A stretch of DNA of 64,000 bases from Pseudocercospora fijiensis CIRAD86 (Eukaryota > Ascomycota > Dothideomycetes > Mycosphaerellales > Mycosphaerellaceae). The stretch covers positions 1,596,192-1,660,191 of the forward strand of contig NW_006921533.1 of NCBI RefSeq assembly GCF_000340215.1. Direction: 5' to 3'. Position 1 is the first letter of the stretch. Every line of letters starts with the position of its first letter. Under the pieces are notes generated by a model. That model did no database searches. It had not been told where the DNA came from and worked only from the letters and a program-made list of their open reading frames with translations. Shown here one piece after another: positions 43,125 to 54,434 of the stretch. The position numbers were made by a program, and so were the translations under genes.

Positions 43125-46100
43125 ATGGAGAAGTTGAAGACGTTGTTGATCGCGAATCGAGGCGAGATTGTAAGACGCCAGCTCCGTGCAAAGAAGTCGC
43201 GGTTCAGATGTGCTGACGCCATTTCTACAGGCGGTGAGGACCATCAAGACTGCCAAACGACTGGGCATCAAGACAGTGTCCATCTACACCTCGGCGGACT
43301 CGGCATCACTTCATGTCTCCAATGCAGATGAAGCGGTGTTGCTGCCGACCGTCCAGAGCTATACCGATGGCGACGAGATCATCCGAATAGCCCAAGACAA
43401 GGCGTGCGATGCTGTCATTCCTGGCTATGGGTTTCTTGCGGAAAACGCAGCATTCGCAAAGGCCGTGACGGACGCTGGACTGGCGTGGGTTGGGTAGGCA
43501 TGGATGAAGATGTCCGAAAGTCTGGCATTGACGTGGTGACAGTCCAAACGAAGATGCCATCAAAGCATTTGGCATCAAGCATACCGCTCGCGATTTGGCC
43601 AAGAAGTCCTCGGTGCCTATAGTCCCAGGAACTGAGGGTCTGGTCGAAAGCGAGGAAGATGCCCTGAAGCAAAGCGAAGCCATTGGCTTTCCAGTCATGC
43701 TCAAGATCACCGCAGGAGGTGGAGGTTCTGGCTTGATCACTTGCTACAATTCCGCCGAAGTGAAGGACGGGTATAAGAAAGCCAAGTCTCGTGGCGAAGC
43801 GTTGTTCAAGGACTCTGGCGTCTTCATTGAACGATATTACCCTGAGTCTCATCATGTGGAAGTTCAAGTGTTTGGCAATGGCCAAGGCAAGGCTGTCAGC
43901 TTTGGCGAACGAGAGGTACGAGCATCTCGATAACTTTTCCCATAACGGGGCTGATCCTTTCGACAGTGCTCAATCCAACGAAGACATCAGAAAGTCATCG
44001 AAGAGGTCGGTCAAATGCATACAGATCATTGGAGGCCTCTTGACATTAACGATTTGCAGTGTCCAAGCCCTTTCGTCGAGAGACATCCGGGCCTACGCGA
44101 AAAGATCTGCAAGGCTGCTGTTGGTAAGTGATTCGGATGTGTTGAAAAGATTTGTTGTACTAATCACATGCGTAGAGCTTGCTGAGACTGTTAAATACGG
44201 CTCAGCCGGCACTGTCGAATTTCTGGTCGATGACAAGACTGCAGATTTCTTCTTCCTTGAGATGAACACACGACTCCAAGTCGAGCACCCCATCACAGAA
44301 CTCTGCTACGATGTGGATCTGGTGGAACTGATGCTAAGACAAGCTGATGCTCAGCTGGCCGGAAAAGGAGGCCTGGATGCCGAGCATCTCACGTCTTTGC
44401 AGAAACCAAAGCCGTTCGGAGCCGCAATCGAGGCTAGATTGTACGCCGAGAATGTGCTTCGCGACTATGCTCCTTCTCCAGGTCTGTTGACTGAGGTGTA
44501 TTGGGCTGACCTGCCTAATGCTCGCATCGACACATGGGTGCGGACGGGCCTACGAATCTCCCCCAATTATGATCCTTTAATTGCCAAGGTTATCAGCCAC
44601 GCCAAAACGCGAGATGCTGCAAGAAAAGGAATGAGCCTGCTGCTGAAGAATTCGAGGGTGCTAGGCCCTCCTAACAACCTGGACTTCCTGGCAAGCATTA
44701 TGGAGAATGACACATTCCAATCTGGAAACACCTTGACCTCCTTCTTGGGTAGCTTCAAATATGAGCCTGCTGTCATAGACGTCATCTCCGCTGGAGCTTA
44801 TACACTGGTGCAAGATCTCGAAGGCAGACCATCTGTCGGAAAAGGCATCCCTCGTAGCGGTGCTATGGACCCAGTGGCACTCGCCGCAGCGAATCTGCTT
44901 GTCGGGAATGATCGGACCAAAGAAGGGCTTGAGATTACACTGTCAGGACCCGAACTGCGTTTCCTAGGTCCAGCAGTGATCGCTCTGACAGGTGCGTCCA
45001 TCGAGGCAATGCTCGATGGCGAAAGTCTACCAATGTGGTCACGGAAGCACATCAAAGCAGGGCAGAGACTCAAGATCGGTCGCACCACCGGCGGAGGATG
45101 TAGGACTTATCTCGCAGTATTCGGAGGGTTTCGGTCAATCGCAGATTATTTTGGCTCCAAATCGACGTCACCTATTGTAGCCATTGGTGGTTACCAAGGC
45201 CGACAGCTTGCACCCGGAGACCAGCTCCAGATCGCGGACAGAATACCAGAGACTTTGTCAGGACACCCTAGCATTCCGGAGAACCTGCGGCCCTCATACG
45301 AATCCCCCTGGAAGATCAACGCATTGCCTGGCCCGCACGAAGAAGGCTACTTGACAGAAGAGGACATAGAAATGCTATACGGCACTCAATGGAAGGTGTC
45401 ACACAACGCAAGTCGATCTGCCATCAGACTGATCGGCCCTGTACCGAAGTGGGCCCGGGAAGATGGTGGTGAGGGCGGGTCACATCCTTCAAATCTGGTG
45501 GAATACCCTTACTCGATTGGCTCTCTGAACTGGACCGGCGACGAAGGCTGCATTTTTGCTATGGGTAAGTGATGCCACTTTGATGGCCCGACATATGCTG
45601 AGATTACTCCCACTTTCCAGATTCTCCCAATTTTGGCGGATTCGCCAGCTCGGCAACAATCATTCGCGCCGACTATTGGAAGATGGGGCAGGTCAAGGCC
45701 GGCGACAGCTTTCAATACCAACGCGTATCTTTGGACGAGGCTCTGAGTCTCCGAAAGCAAGTGGCAGACTACATCGACGCTCTGGAGCTCGCAGTGTCGA
45801 AGAATGACTTCAGTGACGTGAAGCCGCTCGATGCCGCCTTTAAACCTTCTGGAGACTATGGCAAGGCCGTCATTTGGGAGCGTGCCGCCGAGGGATCTCG
45901 ACCACACGTACGATACCGTCAGGCAGGCGATGACTATGTACTGGTTGAATACGGCAACGAACAGTTTGACATCAATTACCGATGTAGGGCCACAGCCCTT
46001 GAGAAAGCCTTGAACTCCAGCGACGCGCCATCTTGGCTGAAGGAGAATCTAGTTACAACAGTCAGCTGCTGTACAACCATCAACATATGCTACGACGGAT

Positions 46101-47365
46101 CGAAGATAGATCGCAACCAACTTGTCAAGCATCTTCAGGCACTCGAAGATCAGTTCGGAGATCTCAGCAGAGTCAAGGTTCCATGTCGCAAGTTCAAGCT
46201 ACCTCTGGCCTGGGAAACTTCCGAACAGCGTGAGGCGACTAAGAGATATATGGAGACACAGCGTCCTCATGCGCCATATCTACCTGATAATCTCGGTTTC
46301 GTTGCCAAGAACAACGCTTTCACCCCTGAACAGCTCAAGCACAACATGTTGAATGGCGAACTTATGACAGTCGTTGTGGGATTTTTCTGTGGCAATACGG
46401 TCTCGGTACCCGTAGATCCTCGGCAACGCATGGCATCACCTAAAGCGAACCCATCAAGAGTCTTCACGCCAGAGGGCACGTTCGGATGGGGTGGTTCGTG
46501 TGCTTCAATATATCCTGTGGACTCTCCTGGCGGCTATCAGATGCTTGGAAGAACCATTCCATGTGAGTTTGCATCAGTACTGTCTTAGAATCTGGGCTGA
46601 CTTTGCTTTTCTTCAGGCTTCGATCTCTATGGCTTTAAAGCTGGTTTCTCGCCAGAGAGACCTTGGCTGTTTCAGGACTTCGACATACTTACATTCTATG
46701 AAGTTAGCGAGGACGACCTCAACGCCAAACTGGAGCTCTTTCGATCTGGAAATTATGAGTTCCAATTTGAGACCGTCGAGTTTGATATGGCAGAACACAA
46801 CAAAATGCTGACAGAGACAGCCGATGAAGTGACTCGGATCAGAGCTGCACAGCGCAAAATACAAGAAGAGATGATTCGTGCAGAACAAGAATCGTTGGAG
46901 AAGTGGCGAGCCGATAAAGCAAAGAAGAAGCCGGATGAAGGCACTGTCGATAACCTGCTTCAGGATCCAGCAATCACTGCAATCGAAGCTCCAGTTGACG
47001 CGAATGTAGGCGCTTGCTCACCTGCGTGATTTTCGGTTATACTGATCTCTCCCAGGTCTGGAAGGTGGAGGTCAAAGAAAAGGAAGAGCTCCAAGAGGGT
47101 CAACTAGTAGCCATTCTGGAGGCTATGAAGCTCGAAATCAACGTCAACGTACCCGACAGCGTCAAGGGCAAGACGAAGGTCGAAAAGCTACTGGTAGAGC
47201 CGGTAAGTTCGATTGTCTACTACTTTCTTTCTTCTTGCAACCGACTAACCAATGCAACGCAGGGAGAGACAGTCAAGGTATGCAGGCAACTACATTTCCG
47301 AACTCAGCTCAATTACTGACTTGTGCTAGGCCGGCGGTCGCATCGCACTCATCCGGTCACAGTAA
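43125..47365 (+). CDS. Urea carboxylase-like biotin-dependent carboxylase (BC-AHS2-AHS1-biotinyl)
   Basis: Eleven exons: 43125-43169, 43231-43493, 43543-43915, 43967-44005, 44060-44123, 44176-45564, 45621-46562, 46617-47005, 47056-47202, 47263-47277, 47330-47365; 1,233 residues, every junction in frame. Domains: biotin carboxylase/ATP-grasp (about 1-450; KTLLIANRGEI, glycine loop TAGGGGSG, EMNTRLQVEHPITE), AHS2/KipA/PxpC (about 460-770; GAYTLVQDLEGRPSVGKGIP, RSGAMDPVALAAANLLVGN), AHS1/KipI/PxpB (about 795-1080; LVEYGNEQFDINYRCRATAL) and a biotinyl domain (about 1166-1233) with ILEAMKLE, biotin-lysine K1193. This is the order of urea carboxylase. The allophanate hydrolase amidase that fungal urea amidolyase (Dur1,2) carries at its N-terminus is absent. 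The PxpA neighbour suggests a substrate other than urea. The 39-nt and 15-nt exons are supported by family conservation. Confidence 0.88.
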
Positions 47366-47967
47366 AGCGGAAAGGATGGGCCTGCGCTCAATCAATTCCT
47401 AACTCCACACATACCTCGTATCGTGACGTGCTTCATGCAATATCAGGCATGTATCAAATGCAAAATCTCCGAGAAACCTATTGAGAGAGTTCACCGGTGT
47501 ATATCAAATGGATCCATCCAACCACTCAAGTCTGCCATACTGTACAAGCCACCTCGAAGGAATTGGTGTATCCAAAAGGAGTGACGCTTTCATGAATACA
47601 TCCAAGGCGTTCGTATTAGATCTACCAAGGGTTAAATCCTCATCTAGGCGGCAGAACAAAAGTGAAAAGTGCTGCAGGATTTGGAAGAAGTTTGCGTAAA
47701 GGATTCGAGGCTATGCTTGGCTGTGCACAGCATGCCGATGTTTTCCCCCTAGATTCGCAAGCTGCACATGCTACTAATTCAGTATTGTCAAAACGGGCTA
47801 CAAAGCGCTCGAGATCACAGAAAACATGTGCATGTACTGCATAGCATTGCATTCACTCTTGCTTCGACTGGATTTGCTGCTGCAAACAGCCAGGAATTCC
47901 TGACGAATGGGTTTGTTTGACATCAACTATCGAACGACTCGCGACACCACCGACTCGAGACAATACA
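47366..47967. other. Intergenic region
   Basis: 3' region of the carboxylase gene and promoter of the membrane protein. No gene seen. Confidence 0.5.
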
Positions 47968-49062
47968 ATGCAAGACGAGCACAGCACACACCAAGTTGAG
48001 TGTTTGCTGCAATGGCACAAAGCTGTACGCGCAATTGCAATAGCTACAAGCATCATCTCGGCGCGGCACCTCTTTCATGATGGCTTTCACTATCCTCCAC
48101 TTCTATTGCTAGCTCATACGATCATCGCGCTGCTATTGCAGCTATGTGTTGCGAAGAACGATGCGCTGATATTGCAGAGGAGGCAAGGCGGTAGCCTAAC
48201 TCAATGGACATGGCAGGTCGTCTTCTCGGCGCTCATTGCAGCCGGTCTGGTGCTCGCCTATCAAGCGATGTTGCACACAAGAAATACGACGCTATGCTTG
48301 ATGGCCTTGGGCTTGACTTGGATCGTGACTGATCGCGCTGTCACCTTGGTCGTCCGCCCGAATCAGAACATCGTCGCCGAGGAGCTGCTTCGTCTGACGA
48401 CTATCGTTGCTTGCATCGGCTTGCTGTTCTGGAATGAGAGGATGCTTGACGAGAAAGGAATCCAGGTATGCCATGTCCGCTTAGTGATGATGCATTGCAC
48501 TGACCCAGCGAAGCTCATTCTCTATGCCGCCGCCTGCGGACCACTCGCAAAGTTCCTTCACGACAACAACTATGTCGAAGATCAATTACATTTCGGATTT
48601 ATCCGGTTCAGCGCCCATGCTAGCGGTCTTATCACATCTGTATTTCTCGCAGCTACTATCCTCGGTATCTCTGGTTGGCGCAAGCGACGAGATTTTCACT
48701 TGCACGGACGATTGCTGTGGGTCCTGGTATCTTTGATCGCAGGTGCTGTATCAATCACAAGCACTGCAGTGCTACAATGGATTACATCTGATCACAGCAT
48801 GGCTCTACGGTTACCCTTTGATTTCGACCTCGGCAGCCCAAGTCTTGCATTGCTTCTGGTCACCGCTCTTGAAATCGACAATCAGGTTGCGCAACATCGG
48901 CCAACCATTACATCGACTGAGCAATGGCTTGCTTTCGCAGTAGCATGTGCCTCGACGGTCGATTGGGCGACCGTGCTGTTCATGGACGGACTGTCCATCT
49001 CCAGAGCATTGAGACCTGCGCTCCATTACGAGGCCGTGGAACAAGACGAGAATCCATATTAG
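47968..49062 (+). CDS. Multi-pass membrane protein, DMT-like, function unknown
   Basis: 364 residues from the first ATG in frame (47968). Nine to ten hydrophobic helices can be counted, for example PLLLLAHTIIALLLQLCV, VVFSALIAAGLVLAYQAML and LLWVLVSLIAGAVSITSTAV. The layout resembles drug/metabolite or nucleotide-sugar transporters, but I see no diagnostic motif. A GTATGC...CCAG stretch at 48465-48510 looks like an intron, but removing it breaks the frame, so it is kept as coding. The TAG stop is followed in the same frame by a basic segment, another hydrophobic helix and DUF3431 sequence, so the two may once have been one gene. Confidence 0.6.
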   Translation: MQDEHSTHQVECLLQWHKAVRAIAIATSIISARHLFHDGFHYPPLLLLAHTIIALLLQLCVAKNDALILQRRQGGSLTQWTWQVVFSALIAAGLVLAYQAMLHTRNTTLCLMALGLTWIVTDRAVTLVVRPNQNIVAEELLRLTTIVACIGLLFWNERMLDEKGIQVCHVRLVMMHCTDPAKLILYAAACGPLAKFLHDNNYVEDQLHFGFIRFSAHASGLITSVFLAATILGISGWRKRRDFHLHGRLLWVLVSLIAGAVSITSTAVLQWITSDHSMALRLPFDFDLGSPSLALLLVTALEIDNQVAQHRPTITSTEQWLAFAVACASTVDWATVLFMDGLSISRALRPALHYEAVEQDENPY

Positions 49063-49981
49063 AATGGAGCACGCCCGGACGTGCGTACTTTCGATGTAGA
49101 GGATTGTGGGAGAGAGTTGCAGGGAGCGTCGTGGCGGCGCCAGATCTCCCTCGCTTGGCAGAGCTTTTTCGCCGGCTCATTGCTACTGCTCATTCTTTTC
49201 AGCGCAATTCACATGAATCACCCGCACCATGATGCGCCCTCTCCGCGGCGAGGCCGATCAAGCACAGGAGCGGATCTGGATGTGGTCATCGCCTGGTATG
49301 GACCATGTGATTAACACTGCAGCTTTGGCTTCTCAGCTCCGCACTACAAAGGATCTCAGCGTCCGGACTGTCGTATACAACAAAGGCACCTTGAACGAGA
49401 CAGAATTGCGGTCACGGTTTCCGGCAGATCGTGAGCTCGTCATTAGGAATTTGGATAATGTCGGCAGGGAAGGTCATACGTACCTGTCTCATCTGCTTGG
49501 AGATAGCAACGACTTCTCGCCGCACACAATGTTCATCCAAGCAGAGCCACGCGAGCACGGGTATCTTCAGAGACGTCTGCAGGATTATTTGGTATCAAAC
49601 ACCGGATTCCTGTCACTGTCCTACGCTCGAAACTTCTGCTCCGATTGTGATAAGTGCAACGACCATTCAGGTTGGCCCGTGGATGGCAATGTCCTACGTG
49701 ACGTCTTCGAGCGCTCCAATAACGGAACTAGTTGCGGCGACATCAGCTTGACGCATAGAGGACAGTTCGTCGTCTCGGAGGAACGAATGAAGCATTCAAG
49801 GTGCAATGGCATGGAGATTGAGACTTGCCTACTGAGTGCTGGTCATGTCGTCGTTGGAGGTCCCATGACATACGGAAATGCAGCATTATTGAAGCAGAGG
49901 TCCCAGTCCGTTCCTCATCAGTCATTCGTAGTGAAGTCCATATGGTTCTACGTGTGTACCGAGCTACGGAGCGGCAAATAG
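49063..49981 (+). pseudogene. DUF3431-type protein, frame-broken
   Basis: The first part (to TAA at 49312-49314) has a membrane helix (SFFAGSLLLLILFSAIHM) and DLDVVIAWYG, the usual start of the DUF3431 domain. The domain then continues one frame over: TAALASQLRTTKDLSVRTVV, YNKGTLNE, LDNVGREGHTYLSHLLGDSN, HTMFIQAEP and RGQFVVSEERMK. NVGRE.HTYL and GQFVVS.ER are DUF3431 signatures. The break at about 49290-49314 has no workable intron (the options are 16-41 nt and out of phase), so a one-base frameshift or sequence error is likely. No ATG precedes the membrane helix in its frame, only the TAG of the upstream gene. DUF3431 proteins are fungal, often type II membrane proteins, perhaps glycosyltransferase-related. 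Confidence 0.6.
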
Positions 49982-50673
49982 GAAGCTACGACAAAAGTGA
50001 GACTTCGATGTTCCTAAGTAAAGAAGTAGTTCCAACGCTCCTTAAAGTAAAGCTCTACAATTACACCAACTCATAGCCAGAGTAAAGAGTGGGCGGTCCG
50101 CTATATTTACTATTTCTAATATTCTATATCTCTTTTATCGATAGGATATATTTTTGTATATTGGAAAAAATTGTATATTTGACTTTGCTTTTGCTACTGT
50201 AAGTGACGCGAGCGAGCTCACGTGATGTGGTCGCTTAGTCATAGATCTTGATTGTTCCAGCTTAAATGAGCTCTAAATAGTCTACTTCCTTCCGCGACAG
50301 TAGATACTACTACACAACGCGCCACATCTGCGCCTAGCTGGCCATACTACAACGTGCAGACTGCTCCGGCGCTGTCTGCCAACAGTATCCAGCTCGTCGG
50401 CGCGATCTTGCCAGCGGAACCGGTAAGTAGATCTCCGTTTGTCCTTCCTACTTACGCGACTTGAGGCCAGCGCGACCACTTCCACTGTGTGTTTCGCGAG
50501 TTCCGCGAGTTCCGCATTGACTGCGGTCGTATCGCACTTGGCGGCATTCATCAAGCACCATGCTCGACTAAAGAAATGTACTGACATTACGGCAGCGCCA
50601 TAGCATCTTTTGAAGCCGGTAGCGCTTGGCGGCATGGGCAGGTGACGCCGCAAACCCTTTTCTTGGCGCCAGC
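49982..50673. other. Intergenic region with AT-rich patch
   Basis: A markedly AT-rich stretch (about 50095-50185) with many TAT triplets lies between the DUF3431 remnant and HDA1. No gene. The right part is the HDA1 promoter. Confidence 0.5.
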
Positions 50674-53207
50674 ATGGAGCAAGAAGAGATGCAGGATGTG
50701 TCGATGCACGATGGCGGAGTCGTTGAAACAACTGAGTCGTACTCGTCACGCCTGGCTCGAAGTGCAGAACTGCCTGCCAAGCAGTCTCTAGGCTCATACG
50801 ATGGTACCGGACCTTTACCGAGACAGCACTATTCTGGAGCAGCGGTGCTTAAGGGCTCCGGACTCAGACGAGAGATACAAGCCGCCGACCTGGTCGCCCG
50901 CAAAGATGGACCAAAGCCTGCCAAGTTCAGCAACCTGCCTTACGCAACATCACAAACTGGGCTTGTTTACGATGTGCGCATGCGCTTTCACGTGGAAGCA
51001 GAACCTTCTGAAGACGATCTACACCCCGAGGATCCAAGGCGAATACATGCCATCTTCGAGGCTTTTGTCAACGCCGGTCTTGCTTGGAGAGAGGGCGATT
51101 CGGGGCCCACTAGTGACTACTACATGGGCCGTGTTGATGCAAGGATGGTGACCAGAGAAGAAGTGTGCCTAGTGCATACAGCTAATCACTGGAACTGGGT
51201 CCAATCCCTCGGCGTCATGAGTGCGGAGCAGCTGAAGACTGAAGAGCAACACGAAGGTTCCAGGAATGACTCGATCTACCTATCGAACAGTACTCCATAC
51301 TGCGCAAGCCTTTCGGCAGGCGGTGCGATTGAAGCTTGTCGAGCTGTGATGCTTGGCAAGGTCAAGAACATCTTCGCCGTGATCAGACCTCCGGGCCATC
51401 ATGCCGAACGCGAGGATGCCAAAGGCTTCTGCTTTTATGACAACGTTAGCATCGCTACCAAGGTCTGCCAGAAAGAGTTCGGCGAGCGATGTCGAAAGGT
51501 GTTCATTCTTGATTGGGATGTCCATCATGGTAACGGCATACAACAGGCCAACTATGACGATCCGAACGTGTTGTACATCTCATTGCATGTGCACAAGCGA
51601 GGCACGTTCTATCCAGAACACTCCTATCGCGATAATCGAATCGCTTATGGTGATCATCTACATTGCGGTGAAGGTCCGGGACTAGGCAAGAATGTCAACA
51701 TCCCATGGAGCCGCCAGGGAATGGGAGACGCGGACTACATTTACGCTTTCCAACAAGTGGTCATGCCGATCGCTACAGAATTCAATCCCGACCTTGTCAT
51801 CATTGCGGCTGGGTTCGATGCCGCAGAAGGCGACATGCTTGGTGGCTGCAAGGTCACGCCGGCCGGCTACGCACACATGACACACATGCTCATGTCGTTG
51901 GCAGATGGCAAGCTTGCAGTCTGCTTGGAAGGCGGATATAATCTGGAGTCGATAGCCCGGTCTGCGACCGCTGTTGGCCGCACCATGATGGGCGAGCCAC
52001 CAGACAGGTTGGACAATTTGTCGCCGACGAACTCTGGAGTCGATGATGTGAAGCTCGTACTTCGCCAGCAGAGCAGGTTCTGGTCTTGTCTTTACCCCAA
52101 GGATCTTTCAGCCAGGCTTAGTCAATTGCGCGGCGAGCATATGCCCAATGTTGTCCGTGGATGGCAGGCTAAGACGCTCTTCGAGGAGTATCGCATGACA
52201 TCGCTCTTCGTACATCGTGAGCAACTGGCAAAGGCATTCGAAGATCAAGTGCTTGCAACGTACGTCAGCAAAGCCGTTCCTTTGTTGTCATCAACTGACT
52301 GAGCTCCTACAGACCTAACTACGCCGAGTCTCGACCGTTGCTGGTCATATTGCACGACCCGCCGGAAATCCTAGCATCACCAGATCCCAGGACTGGTAAG
52401 ATGGAGCTGCATAACACTTGGCTGGTAAGCATCCTCTCCCTGCTGCTTTTTGCAGATAGCCCGCTGACTTGATCAAAGACTGATGTGGTAAAGACGTACA
52501 TTGACGATGCAGTAAAGCGAGGTTTTGCTGTCATTGATGTCAATCTGCCAAAGCACGTGTCAGAGGACGACTCTGATCCTCATCAACACCAAGAGAGTGA
52601 CAGCATCGAGTCCCGGACGAAAGAAGCCACGCAGCTACTGACATACATCTGGGAAAACTACATCGAGTTGAACGACAGCACTCACATATTTCTGATGGGC
52701 ACCAACACGGGCCACGGCGCCATTTTAAGCTTCATCAAAAGCCACGATGATCGTGCCCAGCGAATGATTACCAAGGCCATATCATTTGTTGAAGATGTAC
52801 CTCTCACATCATGCAAGTCACTCGTGGGCAATGACATGCTTCCTTCTTGGTATTGGAACCACTCGCTGGTCTTTGTGGCTGGCGGCCATAACTACTGGGA
52901 AAGCGAATACGCACGAAAGCCCAAGAAGAGATTTGGCAACGTGTCTCGGAGTGTTTCCACGTCTATCAGCGACATGCTCGCAGAACATCGAGATGAAGTG
53001 CTTGAATGTCTTCATGACGAAACAAGCGACTGGGTACCAGAAGCGCCGAGTCCAGTTGATGAAATGGATCTAGGCGCACCGCCGCCCAGTAAATTGCCAC
53101 CTCTTGGTAATTTTGCTCTCCACTCGGCCGCCTCACCTGCTCCTGCGCCGCAGAATGGCAGTATAAATGTCGAACCGCTTGCGAGCTCTCCTGCTCCGCC
53201 ACGATAG
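50674..53207 (+). CDS. HDA1: Class II histone deacetylase Hda1 with Arb2 domain
   Basis: Three exons: 50674-52259, 52313-52424 and 52479-53207, giving 808 residues. Introns of 53 nt (phase 2) and 54 nt (phase 0). First in-frame ATG at 50674. The deacetylase domain (about 95-450) has IRPPGHHAE (charge-relay His pair, about 239-243), LDWDVHHGNG (zinc-ligand Asp, about 280), AAGFDAAEGD (about 379) and LEGGYNLE. The C-terminal Arb2 domain (about 530-730; LLVILHDPPEIL, YIDDAVKRGFAVIDVNLP, HIFLMGTNTGHGAILSFI) is typical of Hda1/Clr3. Known role: removes acetyl groups from histones H3 and H2B in the Hda1 or SHREC complex and silences chromatin. The frame stays open after the stop (separate finding). 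Confidence 0.93.
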
Positions 53208-53645
53208 GCTGTAGCGCAGCAATCAGAGGTCGAAACGCCGCCACAGGGCAAAAGTCGGCGGAAGAAAAATAAATCGTCCGCGGCGAAGCGTGCACCCAAA
53301 AGTGTATCGGGCGCGAAGTCGACGTGGGTGACACCAAATGCGGCAAATGCGCAAAGTTCACCATCGACTCATCGCAAATCAGTAAGCAGCACTGCATACG
53401 AGGAAAGAACCTGTTCAGATGGTATATCTGGTTCATCAGGTTTGAATCGCAATGACTCGCGAGAAGCGATGGGAATGCGAAGACGTGGCCGTCCAAAGAA
53501 AGACAAGACTGAGATACACGACTCGCCAAGGCGATCATCTGGAGTCGACCATGAAAGCTCGCCTGCTACTCCGACACATGAAGCTACCAAAAAAAGACGT
53601 CGGAGTGGTCGGTCGGTCAGCAGGCCAGTCGCCCTAGAGCAATAA
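53208..53645 (+). other. In-frame 145-codon extension after the HDA1 stop, with AT-hook
   Basis: After TAG at 53205-53207 the same frame is open for 145 codons to TAA (53643-53645). It is basic and low-complexity and contains RRRGRPKKDK, a classical AT-hook core (GRP flanked by basic residues), and two more basic patches (KSRRKKNKSSAAKR and KKRRRSGRS). An intron from 53089 (GTAAAT) or 53108 (GTAATT) to the AG at 53213-53214 is phase-compatible and would remove the TAG. Confidence 0.45.
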
Positions 53646-54434
53646 TGAGGTGCCAAAGCAGACAGGCTTATTGTTCTGCGCGAGGTCAGTCGCCATCAAC
53701 GCTTCTACGGAACATTTTCGGTAATTGTCTCATGGGAATTGCAATATCTTGCATTAGAAGTCACCCGGAAGATGTTTGACGGCTTCAGAGGCGCTTAGCC
53801 AACGATATAGCTAGGTACGCTCGTCAATGGACATTGCTTGGCTACTGTGGAAGGGCCGTCATGGATGGCAGAACTGCATGTATTGAAACGGACGAACAGA
53901 GGAATCACAGGAACGAGTTCTGCTGCATGGTGAGTGCTAAGGATACTAGCAGATATTGATTCTCATCCTGTTTTATACGAAGCTCCTCGAATGGAAGACC
54001 TTGCCTGCTCTATGGGCTGAAAGCTCCTTTTACTGGTATGCAGCTACGCTTGTTATATCGCAGATAGCAGAGGCCCTCCGCTGGCATCGGATCACACATG
54101 GCCGGCATAGAGGCACAGCTCTCCAGGAGGCACTACTCGCAGCATGCGGTGGATTCAAGAACTTCGCATCCTTCACAATCAAGGCAACGATTCATGGCGG
54201 CTACGCATACCACCGCGACCAGCCTTATTGGCAGGTTGAGGAGATGTGAAATATCCAAATATCTTGCTAAACCCCGAAGTGAGGCCACGTCACGTTGTGA
54301 AGTCTGCCCGTTCCTTCCTCAACGGCAGGAGAAGGTGCAACAGCAGGTGCGCAACCACGCGACCCGGAATTTCATCAACGCTCTGACGACTCTTCCAATT
54401 CTCACGCTTCCAGTGCAACAACAAGTCCGCCATT
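53646..54434. other. Intergenic region
   Basis: A + strand frame of 97 codons at 53956-54249 (with a hydrophobic Tyr/Trp stretch) lacks an initiating ATG at its head and a family signature. Not called. Confidence 0.45.

Noticed and set aside
48465..48510. Possible intron (GTATGC to CCAG) in the multi-pass membrane protein
   Set aside because: Removing it shifts the frame into sequence that loses the membrane helices, while the unspliced frame stays coherent.
49292..49332. Short intron to repair the DUF3431 frame
   Set aside because: Candidate introns are only 16-41 nt and the phases do not match, so a frameshift is more likely.
53956..54249. 97-codon + strand frame with a hydrophobic Trp/Tyr segment
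   Set aside because: No initiating ATG and no family match; too little to call a gene.
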